A stretch of DNA of 55,570 nt from Terriglobales bacterium (GTDB lineage: Bacteria; Acidobacteriota; Terriglobia; Terriglobales; Acidobacteriaceae): NCBI GenBank assembly GCA_035691485.1, contig DASSIZ010000064.1, positions 1 to 55,570 on the forward strand, read 5' to 3'. Numbering within the stretch: position 1 is the first letter of the stretch; each line of letters opens with the position of its first letter. This document shows positions 25,015 through 34,384 of the stretch, piece after piece. Below the pieces are notes generated by a model that was not told the origin of the DNA, did not search any database, and saw only the letters and a list, made by a program, of their open reading frames with translations. Position numbers and translations under genes: made by a program.

Positions 25015-26970
25015 ATGCGCATCGTGCGTCTTCAATTGTTTGCTCTCGTCGTTCTTGTTCTTACACTTTCCCTGGAAACAACAGCACAGAGGCGGGCGGA
25101 TGCGGCGACGCCCAACCCGCCGGGCACCATCCGAGTGGCGGTGGACGCGAGCCAGGCGGCGCAAAAGCTGTTTCACTCGCGGATGACGATGGCAGTGACC
25201 CCGGGTCCGCTGACGCTGCTGTATCCGAAGTGGATTCCCGGGGAGCACATGCCGAGCGGTCCGATCCAGGACAACGTGGGCCTGAGGTTCACCGCCGGGG
25301 GGCAGACGCTGACGTGGCGACGCGACGACGTAGACATCTTCGCGTATCACCTGACGATACCGGCAGGGGTGAAACAACTGGAGATCGCCATGGACTACAC
25401 CTCGCCGACGGCGGGCGAGGGCGCATTCTCGTCGGCGGCGAGCGCGACCGATAAGCTGACGGTGATCAGCTGGAACCAGCTGTTGCTGTATCCGGCGGGG
25501 TTCACCAGCGACCAACTCATGTACCAGGCGTCGTTGAAATTGCCGACGGGGTGGAAGTACGGGACGGCACTGCCACAATCCGAGACACCGCCGCGAGCGG
25601 CCGGGCCACAAGGGGAAGCGATCTCCTTTCAGCCCGTGGCGTTGACCACGCTGGTGGATTCCCCGGTGATCAGCGGGGAATACTTCCGCGCGATTCCGCT
25701 GTCACCGGCCGGAGAAGCGCGTCCGGCGGAGCTGGATGTGGCCGCCGACAGCGCCGCAGCAATCGACATCAGCGGCGACGTGCAGGCCAAGATGCGCAAC
25801 CTGGTGGTGGAAGCGGGGACACTGTTCGGGGCGCGGCACTACCGGGATTATCACTTCCTGTTGTCGTTGAGCGATCACGTGGCGCACTTCGGGCTGGAAC
25901 ATCATGAGTCGAATGACAGCCGGACGTCGGAGCGGGCGTTGATCGACGATAACCTGCGGCGGGTGGCATTTGGCGATCTGCTGGCGCATGAGTACACGCA
26001 CTCGTGGAACGGGAAGTACCGGCGGCCGGCGGGGCTGAGCACGCCTGACTACGCGCAGCCCATGAAAGACGATCTGCTGTGGGTGTACGAGGGATTGACG
26101 CAGTATTTCGGGAAGCTGCTGGCGGCGCGCAGCGGCATCTGGTCGGCGGACGATTTCCGTGACAACGTGGCAATACTGGCGGCGGAGGAGGCGCATCGTG
26201 TGGGACGTCAGTGGCGGCCGCTGTCGGACACGGCGGTGGCGGCGCAGGTGCTTTACGAGTCTCCATCGCAGTGGTCGAATTGGCGGCGCGGAGTCGATTT
26301 CTACGATGAAAGCGTGCTCATCTGGATGGAAGTAGACACGACCATCCGGCGACTGACGAACAACCAGAAATCGATCGATGATTTCGCCAAAATATTTTAT
26401 GGGCCGCCGGACAATCCTCTGAACGTGGCGCCGCACGTTATGCCTTACACGCTGGACGACGTGGTATCCGCGCTCAACCAGGTCGTATCGAACGACTGGC
26501 GCAAGTTATTGCTGGAGCGAGTGGACTACGTGGGGCCGAACTTGTCGATGGCCGGCCTGGAGGCGAGCGGGTGGCGATTGGTGTATACCGACACGCCCAA
26601 CGACCTGCAGCGCACGCAGGAGTCGATCGGGCACGGCGCCGACTTCCGCTATTCGTTGGGAATCATGCTGAACCGAAACGGGCGCGTGGGCGATTCGGTC
26701 TTCCTCAGCCCGGCTTACCAGGCAGGCATCATGCCGGGAATGACGGTGGTGGCGGTGAATGGACGCAAGTATTCCGACGAGGTGCTGCATGACGCGATCA
26801 AGGCGGCGAAGAATGGTTCAGCGCCGATTAACCTGCTGGTGGAGAACTCGGAATACTACAAGACGTGTGCGGTGAATTATCACGACGGCGACCGCTACCC
26901 GCACCTGGTGCGGGACACGTCGAAAACGGATTTGCTGGGAGACATGATCAAGCCGCGGGGGAACAAGTAG
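25015..26970 (+). CDS. M61 family aminopeptidase with PDZ domain, secreted
   Basis: 651 residues from ATG 25015, with GGGG upstream. A Sec signal peptide ends near residue 27 (LVLTLSLETTAQ). The N-terminal beta domain has WIPGEHMPSGPI, typical of M61. The zinc site is HEYTH at 325-329, and E359 in VYEGLTQYFG is the third ligand. A PDZ domain near 560-640 (LGIMLNRNG...AGIMPGMTVVAVNG) closes the protein. M61 enzymes are glycyl aminopeptidases or related periplasmic peptidases. Here it stands alone, divergent from tmk. Confidence 0.92.
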   Translation: MRIVRLQLFALVVLVLTLSLETTAQRRADAATPNPPGTIRVAVDASQAAQKLFHSRMTMAVTPGPLTLLYPKWIPGEHMPSGPIQDNVGLRFTAGGQTLTWRRDDVDIFAYHLTIPAGVKQLEIAMDYTSPTAGEGAFSSAASATDKLTVISWNQLLLYPAGFTSDQLMYQASLKLPTGWKYGTALPQSETPPRAAGPQGEAISFQPVALTTLVDSPVISGEYFRAIPLSPAGEARPAELDVAADSAAAIDISGDVQAKMRNLVVEAGTLFGARHYRDYHFLLSLSDHVAHFGLEHHESNDSRTSERALIDDNLRRVAFGDLLAHEYTHSWNGKYRRPAGLSTPDYAQPMKDDLLWVYEGLTQYFGKLLAARSGIWSADDFRDNVAILAAEEAHRVGRQWRPLSDTAVAAQVLYESPSQWSNWRRGVDFYDESVLIWMEVDTTIRRLTNNQKSIDDFAKIFYGPPDNPLNVAPHVMPYTLDDVVSALNQVVSNDWRKLLLERVDYVGPNLSMAGLEASGWRLVYTDTPNDLQRTQESIGHGADFRYSLGIMLNRNGRVGDSVFLSPAYQAGIMPGMTVVAVNGRKYSDEVLHDAIKAAKNGSAPINLLVENSEYYKTCAVNYHDGDRYPHLVRDTSKTDLLGDMIKPRGNK

Positions 26971-27000
26971 CTAGGAGCTAGTAGTTAGCGGTTAGGAGTC
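26971..27000. repeat. heptamer repeat (TAGCTAG type)
   Basis: tagctag, gagctag, tagttag, cggttag follow one another in seven-base steps directly after the M61 stop codon, between convergent genes. Confidence 0.6.
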
Positions 27001-27015
27001 GTTGGTGGATCGCTA

Positions 27016-27762
27016 CTAATCCTCTTCGACGCCTTCGAACAAATCCGTTTCGGGGGAGATAACGCTGGGGGTGGAGCGGGCGGCGAGGTGAAAGTGCTCC
27101 TCATGGGCGCGCCTGGCGACGTTGCTTTCGAAGAGGGAAAACAGCGGGGCCTGACTGCTGTGGGCCTTGAAAGCAGAGATTTTCCTGGCCAGGCGATCGG
27201 GCCCAATCGTGATGGTGGTGGTAACGGGAGCAGGGGCGATCGGCTGGCGACCGGGTAGCGTGAACAGCGCAGTACCGTAATAAAGCTTCTGTGCCTGATG
27301 CAGTGTAATGCCGTTGGTGAGTTGTTCCTCGAAACGGTTGCTCCGGCCTGCCCATTCAAAAGCCATGGTCGTAAATATGCCGGCCATCGAATGATCAGGG
27401 TGGGCGGTCACCGCACCTTCGGGACCGTAGGTCAGGATTACCTGTGGCCGCATGGTCCGTATGCGAAGCACCAGGTCTTCCACGACGCGGTAGAAGTCGG
27501 TGCGGTCAAGGGCGCCATCCGGGTAGTCGAGGACCTCACAACCAGTCACGTTGAGAATGCGGCAGGAGGCAGCGAACTCAAGTCGGCGCTGGGCGGCGAG
27601 GTCCGCGTCGGAGCGGGTATTGCCACGGTGGGTGGCGGCCTGGCCCGGGGTCAGGCAAATGACGTGGGTTTCGACGCCGCGCTCGCGGTAGAGCAGCAGG
27701 GAGCCACCGAAGCTTCCAGCCTCATCATCAGGATGAGCAGTGACACACAATAATCGGCGCAT
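27016..27762 (-). CDS. PIG-L (LmbE-like) zinc-dependent deacetylase
   Basis: 248 residues. AHPDDE at 9-14 and HPDH near 118 are the zinc-binding and catalytic motifs of N-acetylglucosamine deacetylases such as MshB, BshB and LmbE. The substrate is not evident: no bacillithiol or mycothiol genes are near. It converges on the M61 gene and diverges from the secreted protein at 27835. Confidence 0.92.
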   Translation of the reverse strand: MRRLLCVTAHPDDEAGSFGGSLLLYRERGVETHVICLTPGQAATHRGNTRSDADLAAQRRLEFAASCRILNVTGCEVLDYPDGALDRTDFYRVVEDLVLRIRTMRPQVILTYGPEGAVTAHPDHSMAGIFTTMAFEWAGRSNRFEEQLTNGITLHQAQKLYYGTALFTLPGRQPIAPAPVTTTITIGPDRLARKISAFKAHSSQAPLFSLFESNVARRAHEEHFHLAARSTPSVISPETDLFEGVEED

Positions 27763-27834
27763 GGAACCGGCACGCAGGGGCGTTTTTTCGCATCACAGAA
27801 AAGCAGCCGCTCCGCTCGGCACCTTAGATGTGGC

Positions 27835-28491
27835 GTGCCGTTGGCAGTTGCACAGAAAGCGGCTTACCTGGAAAAAGTCGTGCTGCGCAGCCCTGAATTA
27901 CGCTTCAGCGCGCTGGCCGGGATGGTGTTGTGCCTGGCCGTGGCCGGCGGCGCCTCCGGACCAAGCACACCCGCAAGCCCCGTTGTCTTCGTATATCGCG
28001 CGCGGATTCCGTTGGGCAGCGAGACATTCGCGGTGCAGCCGTGGAGGTCGGTGCTGACGGTGATGGCTTCGGCCGAGAACCCGCATTTCGAAGGCTGGCG
28101 TCGCGAGACCCACGCCGACAAGGAACTGCTGCTGGACGCGAGCGGGCGGCCGGTCCGGTTTTTCCCCAGGCACATCGATTTCCGCATCAGCGTGGGCACA
28201 AGGACGCACGTATCGGACATTGAACCGTTCCCGATACAAGCCGGCCTGGCGCTGAACGATTACCTGCTCGGCCTGCGCTTCCGGTTGAAGATCTTCCACG
28301 GGCTGCAGCAGACGGTGGTCGAGCCCGACGAAGTGGCGCTGATCGGTGTTCCCTCCGACGTTCCCTATGACGAGCGCATCTACCGCGCCTCATTCCAGCT
28401 GCCCCGGGTGCCGATAGAAGACCGCATCGTGCTGGAAGTGCTGACGCCGCAAGGAGAACGGCTGTGCAAGTTCCACCTTGATCTAGGCTAG
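27835..28491 (+). CDS. secreted or membrane-anchored hypothetical protein
   Basis: 218 residues from GTG 27835; no Shine-Dalgarno is obvious. A hydrophobic segment at about 24-43 (FSALAGMVLCLAVAGGASG) would act as a signal or anchor. The remainder is beta-rich with no motif I recognise. The pattern FVYRARIPLGSETFAVQPWRSV and the C-terminal LEVLTPQGERLCKF suggest an Ig-like or adhesin-type fold, but this is a guess. It converges on the ABC operon with 29 bases between. Confidence 0.7.
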   Translation: MPLAVAQKAAYLEKVVLRSPELRFSALAGMVLCLAVAGGASGPSTPASPVVFVYRARIPLGSETFAVQPWRSVLTVMASAENPHFEGWRRETHADKELLLDASGRPVRFFPRHIDFRISVGTRTHVSDIEPFPIQAGLALNDYLLGLRFRLKIFHGLQQTVVEPDEVALIGVPSDVPYDERIYRASFQLPRVPIEDRIVLEVLTPQGERLCKFHLDLG

Positions 28492-28520
28492 CTGACAACG
28501 TCCGATTACCCTGAAGCAGA

Positions 28521-29449
28521 TCAGATTGGTTCCCGGTACTGGCGCAAGCGGGCCGCTGCGGCGAGGAATGCTACAGCGATTGCCAGACCGATCCATAGAC
28601 CCGGGCTGATCAGGAACTGACCGGGAGTGAAGTGCATCAGCGGATCCATTGAAAGGATGCCGGTCAAGATATTATCGCCTCCCCCACCCCCACCGAGCAT
28701 GCGTTCCTGAAGCAGTGTGAAGAAATGCGAAGTATTGAAGGCAATCCTCTCGACGGCTCCAATCGCGACCAGCGGCAACGCGGCCCATAAGAATGGGGCG
28801 CGCCGTGCCCACGCTGACACCAGCAGCAGCCAGGCGTAGAGTGGCGCGTACCAGAGTCCATGAGCCGTCAGGAAGTGGTAGAACAGCATCGGCCACGTCT
28901 GGAACAGCGAGGCATGGCTCCACAGAACCGAGACACTCAGACCGCTCCCCGCCAAAACTGCCGTGCTCACGAGCAGCATGATCCACTGCATGACAACCGT
29001 GGTCGCGAAGGAGACCAGCGGGAGGATCACGACTGGGGTGATCGCCTTCGAGATCACTGCCGTGAGATCGGAAACCGGCATCGACTTCCAAAACAGGATG
29101 CTGCGATCGCGCCGTTCTCCGTAAAGCGCGTCGAGGGAGTAGAACACCCCGACGACAAGCGTGGTCAGCATTAACAGGCCGGCGGCGATCAGGTACGGCT
29201 GCGCGATCAACTTGTGCTGCTCCATGGGGCCGAGGGCTGCCGCGGCGCGCATCCTGGACGGCAGAAAAAACATGCTGATCAGGAAGCCGAGCAGAAAAAC
29301 CGCGGCGACGGCCGGCGGCGCGACGTAGATCGAACGGTTTTCCCACAATTCGCGTCGCACCGACCAGTACAAGGGCCGGGTGGCGGAGATGACCACGGGC
29401 GCGACTTGCTGCGAGTCGAAGGACTCGGGCACGGCACTGGATTCGGTAT

Positions 29450-29453
<4 letters not shown>
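28521..29453 (-). CDS. ABC-2 type transporter permease
   Basis: 310 residues from ATG 29453, which overlaps the ATPase stop by four bases (ATGA), implying coupled translation. Six or more hydrophobic segments are visible, including AAVFLLGFLISMFF and a last segment near the C-terminus. The block YGERRDRSILFWKSMPVSDL is typical of the YtrC/YtrF and ABC-2 groups that accompany YtrA-type regulators. Substrate unknown; such transporters often export peptides or respond to cell-wall stress. Confidence 0.88.
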
Positions 29454-30325
<872 letters not shown>

Positions 30326-30329
30326 AGCT

Positions 30330-30764
30330 TCAGCGCTCCTTCGCCGGCGGATTCGGTTTGAGCGGGCCGGATGCGTCGGTCTGCGAAGCCGACGCATCCG
30401 ATGACGGCTCAGGGTTTGCGCCGTCGAGCAGTTGTTCCGCTTTCAGGCCGAGCCGCTGAATGGTGGCGAAGATCCTTGGCCATTCTTCGCCAAGAAACCT
30501 CTGCCGCTCGCCCGCCAGCAACAGATTGCGCGCGCCGGCATTGATGAACATGCCGCGTCCGCGCCTGGTTTCCACCAACCCCTCGTCCACCAACTGCTGA
30601 TAGCCTTTCAGGACGGTGAGGGGGTTGACCCGGTATTCGGCAGCGACAGTGCGCACGGAAGGCAGCGGATCGCCTTCCATGAGCACTCCGTCCAGGATCA
30701 TGGCGACGACACGGTCGCGGAGCTGGCGGTAGATCGGCTGACTGTCGTTCCACTCGCGGTCCAT
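30330..30764 (-). CDS. GntR family transcriptional regulator, YtrA subfamily
   Basis: 144 residues from ATG 30764 with GGAAGAG upstream. The winged helix at about 10-78 has IYRQLRDRVVAMILDG and the recognition region PLPSVRTVAAEYRVNPLTV. The C-terminal part is short (about 65 residues), as in YtrA proteins, which lack a large effector domain. These regulators usually repress their own ABC operon and bind a palindrome at its promoter; a perfect candidate is at 31429-31448. The coding tail contains a perfect 11-bp hairpin. Confidence 0.92.
   Translation of the reverse strand: MDREWNDSQPIYRQLRDRVVAMILDGVLMEGDPLPSVRTVAAEYRVNPLTVLKGYQQLVDEGLVETRRGRGMFINAGARNLLLAGERQRFLGEEWPRIFATIQRLGLKAEQLLDGANPEPSSDASASQTDASGPLKPNPPAKER
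30369..30399 (-). repeat. perfect 11-bp inverted repeat in the 3' end of the gntR gene
   Basis: GGATGCGTCGG (30369-30379) and CCGACGCATCC (30389-30399) are exact reverse complements around nine bases. It encodes the Ser/Ala/Asp-rich tail of the regulator. In the mRNA it makes a hairpin about 45 bases before the ATPase start and may set the relative expression of regulator and transporter. Confidence 0.7.
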
Positions 30765-30782
30765 CAGCTCTTCCAGGTCATC

Positions 30783-31361
30783 TCAGTTGCCAGAGGTACT
30801 GCTCCCAAAATTTGTCCGCTGCAGGTCGAAACGCGCGCGGGTCGGTTTTTCGCCGGGTCCCATCCAGGTCCATTCCTCGATGTGGTGGTTGGCGTCAATG
30901 AAGGTGAACACGGCATGATGCATATGTCCGTACTGATTGGGGCCGGCGAGATCCAGAAAATCAAATTCCAGCGTCTTGCCGTCCGGCGAAACCTTGCCGA
31001 CCATGCGCGGGCGGTTGCCGGCGTCACAGTAATGAGTCAGGAGAAGGCGGTCCCCGTCCAGATAAAACATGGTGAGAGGATGGTCGGGTCTTCCGGAGAC
31101 CGATATCTCGTGCACGAGCGCATTGCCCATGGAAGTCACGCGCAGCGAAAACTGCGCGAACTTGCCTTCTACAGTGGGTTCCTGCGGGAAAGTTGTCAAT
31201 TGGCCCACCCACGAACCCGCCACTGTTTTCAGCTTGTCGAAAGACTTTTGCGCGTCGGACGGAGCGGGTTTGGCGACGGAGGTGTGCGCGTCAGACTGAG
31301 CGAAAGTCATGGTGCAAAGCGACAACAGGATAAGAGACAGCAAGAAGCGAAGGGAATTCAT
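30783..31361 (-). CDS. secreted lipocalin/DUF1579-like protein, first gene of the YtrA-ABC operon
   Basis: 192 residues from ATG 31361 with GGGAGAAG upstream. A clear signal peptide covers residues 1-22 (LLSLILLSLCTMTFAQ). The mature part has the alternating strands of a small beta-barrel: GSWVGQLTTFP, GNALVHEIS, HPLTMFYLDGDRLLLTHYCDAGNRP and MHHAVFTFID. The family is recognised in general terms only. gntR begins 18 bases after its stop, so it is the first cistron and could be what the ABC transporter acts with or on. Confidence 0.8.
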   Translation of the reverse strand: MNSLRFLLSLILLSLCTMTFAQSDAHTSVAKPAPSDAQKSFDKLKTVAGSWVGQLTTFPQEPTVEGKFAQFSLRVTSMGNALVHEISVSGRPDHPLTMFYLDGDRLLLTHYCDAGNRPRMVGKVSPDGKTLEFDFLDLAGPNQYGHMHHAVFTFIDANHHIEEWTWMGPGEKPTRARFDLQRTNFGSSTSGN

Positions 31362-31428
31362 GTTTCTTCTCCCAGCAGGGCTCGCATAATCGGTAAGTCG
31401 CTGAAGAAGCGGAGCCAATCTGCTATAC

Positions 31429-31463
31429 TGTTATAGTTAACTATAACACTAGGATGATGTCAA
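31429..31463 (-). promoter_or_regulatory. operator palindrome and -35 box of the YtrA-ABC operon
   Basis: TGTTATAGTTAACTATAACA (31429-31448) is a perfect 20-bp palindrome. On the minus strand it is preceded by TTGACA (31463-31458), nine bases before the palindrome, so the -10 region would lie inside the operator. It is about 70 bases upstream of the first gene's ATG. Position and symmetry fit repression by the operon's own GntR/YtrA protein. The exact -10 box is not certain. Confidence 0.72.
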
Positions 31464-31516
31464 GCACAATCTCCGGGAGTCGGCAATAGCAGTCCACTCA
31501 GCATGATTTCTCCTGG

Positions 31517-32203
31517 TTAGTTGTCTTGTTTCTCGATCGAGCCGGCTTGTTCCGACAGCATGAATTCCAACACTTCCTGCGGATGCTGGGACATCCAAAC
31601 CGGCGCGAAGGACTGCCGGTGCAGTGGAGACGGTCCGAACTTGCGCAGGCTGGCTACGTGCTTTGGGCTGCGGTAACCCTTGTTGGAGGCGAGATCGTAG
31701 GCGGGAAAGACGGGCGCCCAGCGGGAGACGAGCTCGTCGCGATGGACCTTGGCAATGATGGAAGCGGCGGCGATGGAGGCGGAGAGCGCGTCGCCGTGGA
31801 TGATCTTGGTCTGCGGGCAGTCGTATTGCACGCGGACGGCGTCGAGCAGCAGGTGGTCGGGACGAGGATCCAGTTGCGAAATGGCTTCTACCATGGCCAG
31901 CAGCGAAGCGTGGTAGATGTTGATCTGGTCGATGCGGGCGGCATCCACGGCAGCGACCGACCAGGCGATGCTGTGCTCCTTGATGCGCTGGGCGAGCACT
32001 TCGCGGCGAGGGGCGGGCAAGAGCTTGGAGTCACGCAGGCCGCGGATGCGGTAGCCGGGATCGAGGATGACCGCGCCGGCGACCACCGGGCCGAAGAAGG
32101 CGCCGCGGCCGACCTCGTCCACGCCGGCGACAAGCCTGGCGCCAACGGTCCATGCCTGCTTTTCAAATTTCAGGGTGCACTTCAGGCGTTTGAGCAGGCG
32201 CAT
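31517..32203 (-). CDS. rnhB: ribonuclease HII
   Basis: 228 residues from ATG 32203; a GTG at 32254 in the same frame would add 17 residues, and no start has a good ribosome-binding site. The catalytic aspartate and glutamate are in GVDEVGRGAFFGPVVAGAV, the third acid in LLLDAV, and GDALSASIAAASIIAKVHRD is the conserved type II motif. It removes RNA:DNA hybrids and embedded ribonucleotides. Position after rplS is common. Confidence 0.93.
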   Translation of the reverse strand: MRLLKRLKCTLKFEKQAWTVGARLVAGVDEVGRGAFFGPVVAGAVILDPGYRIRGLRDSKLLPAPRREVLAQRIKEHSIAWSVAAVDAARIDQINIYHASLLAMVEAISQLDPRPDHLLLDAVRVQYDCPQTKIIHGDALSASIAAASIIAKVHRDELVSRWAPVFPAYDLASNKGYRSPKHVASLRKFGPSPLHRQSFAPVWMSQHPQEVLEFMLSEQAGSIEKQDN

Positions 32204-32267
32204 CTTTGCCGTAGAGGCGGAGATCTGGTCGGCGGGTTTCAGCAGGCGGGGCACAGAAACGAAACTA

Positions 32268-32330
32268 AACCACGGATCATCACGGATGTCTACGGATCAG
32301 AAGCTTGGGTTCTTCCTGATCCGCGTGAAT
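32268..32330. repeat. CACGGAT-type decamer repeat with hairpin
   Basis: cacggatcat, cacggatgtc, tacggatcag step by ten bases. GATCAG then pairs with CTGATC, and CCGCGTGAAT follows. Similar CACGGAT arrays are frequent in intergenic DNA of several phyla. It fills the spacer between rplS and rnhB. Confidence 0.55.
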
Positions 32331-32353
32331 GCGCAGCGATCGGTGGCGGAAAA

Positions 32354-32701
32354 TTATTCGGCTTCGCGCAGGCGGGCAGCTTTGCCGCGACGGGCGCGCA
32401 GGAAATACAGCTTGGAGCGGCGCACGCGCGACGAGCGCAGCACCTCAATCTTATCGATGACCTTGGAGTTGAGCGGGAAAATGCGCTCGACGCCGTGACC
32501 GAAGCTGATCTTGCGGACAGTGAAGCTGGGATGGGCGCCGCGGCTACGCGAAATGACCACGCCTTCAAAGGCCTGCAAACGCTCTTTGTCGCCTTCCTTG
32601 ATTTTAACGTGAACGCGGATGGTGTCGCCGGGAGCGAAGGCCGGCAGGTCGGTGCGCTGCGCCTTGGCAATCAGCTTCTGCAATACAGGTGAGGTGGACA
32701 T
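32354..32701 (-). CDS. rplS: 50S ribosomal protein L19
   Basis: 115 residues, with AAGGAAAA before the ATG. The body is canonical: [47 protein letters not shown], and the basic tail [19 protein letters not shown]19 lies at the interface of the two ribosomal subunits. It follows trmD in the conserved rpsP-rimM-trmD-rplS order. Confidence 0.97.
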   Translation of the reverse strand: MSTSPVLQKLIAKAQRTDLPAFAPGDTIRVHVKIKEGDKERLQAFEGVVISRSRGAHPSFTVRKISFGHGVERIFPLNSKVIDKIEVLRSSRVRRSKLYFLRARRGKAARLREAE

Positions 32702-32799
32702 GACACTTTTCCTTCGTAGAATCGAATTTTAAATATAGCAGGCACAAGGGAATGAGGCTAGTACGGGCGCCCTTGAGCGGGGGATTAGTCATTCAGGAA

Positions 32800-32875
32800 T
32801 CGGGTAATTTGGTAATTTGCAAGCCCATCACGCCGAGTCTAGCTCCTTGAACCTTGCGCCTTCAGCCCTTCGAGA
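32800..32875. repeat. heptamer-like repeat between trmD and rplS
   Basis: gggtaat/ttggtaat/ttgc (32800-32821) is followed by ccttgaa, ccttgcg, ccttcag, cccttcg (32844-32872). The second series runs through the trmD stop codon into its last codons, so the repeat defines the C-terminus of TrmD. Confidence 0.55.
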
Positions 32876-33696
32876 ATCTTGCGGTCTTCCTTGCTGAGTT
32901 CGGCCTGGTCGAGCAATTCGGGGCGGTTGCGCAAGGTTTTCTCCAGGGCCTTGGTTCGCCGCCAGCGGCGGATGGCTTCGTGGTCGCCGGAGGCCAGCGG
33001 CTCGGGAACCGCCATGCCGCGAAAATCGGCAGGGCGAGTGTAGTGCGGGTAGTCGAGCAGGCCGCCGGCGCTGATGGTGGAATCGGGAATGCGCTTGCCC
33101 TCGGCATCGAGGGGCAGGCGAAAGCTGACTTGTTCCGTGCCGAACGATTCAGTCCGCGCGGAGGCTTCGTTGCCCAGGGCGCCCGGAATGAGGCGAGTGA
33201 TGGCGTCAACGATGAGCGCGGCCGGAAGCTCTCCACCGCTGAGGATGAAATCGCCTACGGAAATTTCGCGGTCGGCGAGGAATTCGCTGACACGCTCGTC
33301 AACGCCTTCGTAGCGACCGCAGATGAGGAAGAGGCGGTCGAGTTGCGACATCTCGGCGGCGATGCGCTGGTTGAAGAGCTCGCCCTGAGCGGAGAGCAGC
33401 ACGACGGACTCGCGCGGGACGGGGACACTGGTCGAAGAGCCGTGCCACACACGTTCCGCCCGCGGTGAGACGCGCAGGAAATCGAGGCAGTCGAAGATCG
33501 GTTCCGGCTTGAGGACCATGCCCTCACCGCCGCCGAAGGGCCGGTCGTCCACGCTGCGGTGCTTGTCCTTGGTGAAGGTGCGCAAGTCGTGGATGTTGAT
33601 CTCCACCAGGCCGGACTCGCGCGCCCGCCGCACGATGCCATAGTCGAGCGGGCCGCGGAAGAAGTCCGGGAAGATGGTGATGAGGTCGAAAATCAT
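32839..33696 (-). CDS. trmD: tRNA (guanine37-N1)-methyltransferase TrmD
   Basis: 285 residues from ATG 33696; a TTG at 33702 is the only other near start. The N-terminus FDLITIFPDFFRGPLDYGIVRRA and the block DDRPFGGGEGMVLKPEP are diagnostic. The trefoil-knot SAM site includes LICGRYEGVDERV and DFILSGGELPA. It makes m1G37, preventing frameshifting. The C-terminus ends in a repeat-derived stretch (AQGSRS) and is slightly longer than the E. coli protein. Confidence 0.95.
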   Translation of the reverse strand: MIFDLITIFPDFFRGPLDYGIVRRARESGLVEINIHDLRTFTKDKHRSVDDRPFGGGEGMVLKPEPIFDCLDFLRVSPRAERVWHGSSTSVPVPRESVVLLSAQGELFNQRIAAEMSQLDRLFLICGRYEGVDERVSEFLADREISVGDFILSGGELPAALIVDAITRLIPGALGNEASARTESFGTEQVSFRLPLDAEGKRIPDSTISAGGLLDYPHYTRPADFRGMAVPEPLASGDHEAIRRWRRTKALEKTLRNRPELLDQAELSKEDRKILEGLKAQGSRS

Positions 33697-33740
33697 AAGC
33701 AACTTTTGGCCATTAGCGATTAGAAATTATCTTTCCCTCA

Positions 33741-33796
33741 GGGGCTGAAGCCCTCACTAATGCGACGGCTCCGGGCGGCACGGCTGAAGCCGTGCC
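33741..33796. repeat. REP-like hairpins (GGCTGAAGCC core)
   Basis: GGCACGGCTGAAGCCGTGCC (33777-33796) is a hairpin with an 8-bp stem that abuts the rimM stop. GGGGCTGAAGCCC (33741-33753) repeats the core with a shorter stem. A third copy with one change in the loop is at 36675-36694. Confidence 0.7.
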
Positions 33797-34384
33797 CTAC
33801 CCATTTGTTTTTTTCTGCGCGTTTTTTTCTTCCTGCGATAGCGGAGCGTCCAGGTCGAGCATGCCCTCGGGCAGCTCCATCTCGATTCGCCGGGCCTCCG
33901 GCGCAAGCTTACGGAGATATTCCTGCGCCAGGGGGATCAAGAACTCGCGCTGGTCCTGACGAACGACGAGAAGCGGCGCTTCACCGGCCCCGAACTGAAC
34001 GTCAGCAACGGCGCCGATAAGACGCGCTTGCCCGCCCACTGCGGCGCCGCTGACGAAGACTTCGCAGCCAACGAGGTCGCCGACATAGGCCGAGCCCGCT
34101 TCGAGCGCCGTGCGCTCGGCACGGGGAACCTGAATTTCGCAGCCGACCAGCGCCTCGGCATCGTCGATGGAATCGACACCCTTGAACTTGAGCACCAGCC
34201 GCTGCTTGTGCGGCCAGAAGGCCTCGACCTGCAGTTCCCGCCGCGCGCCGCTGTCGTCGAGAGCAAAGACGTGCGTGCGCTCGGCGAAGCGTTCAGGAAA
34301 ATCGGTGAGAATATCGGCGGCGACTTCGCCAAGCCGGCCTTGCGGCTTGATGAGGCGGGCGATGGTGATGAACTCGTCCGCTAT
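33797..34384 (-). CDS. rimM: 16S rRNA processing protein RimM, apparent AUA start
   Basis: 195 residues if translation begins at ATA 34384. The N-terminal domain is clear (EFITIARLIKPQGRLGEVAA, LTDFPERFAERTHVF), followed by VEAFWPHKQRLVLKFKGVDSIDDAEALVGCEI and a PRC-barrel with IPLAQEYLRKLAPEARRIEMELPEGML. I checked every in-frame codon back to the preceding stop at 34514-34516; there is no ATG, GTG or TTG. The first standard codon is GTG 34195, inside the fold. ATA overlaps the khpA stop (ATAG), where an ATG would be expected. RimM assists maturation of the 30S head and binds S19. Confidence 0.88.
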   Translation of the reverse strand: MADEFITIARLIKPQGRLGEVAADILTDFPERFAERTHVFALDDSGARRELQVEAFWPHKQRLVLKFKGVDSIDDAEALVGCEIQVPRAERTALEAGSAYVGDLVGCEVFVSGAAVGGQARLIGAVADVQFGAGEAPLLVVRQDQREFLIPLAQEYLRKLAPEARRIEMELPEGMLDLDAPLSQEEKNAQKKTNG

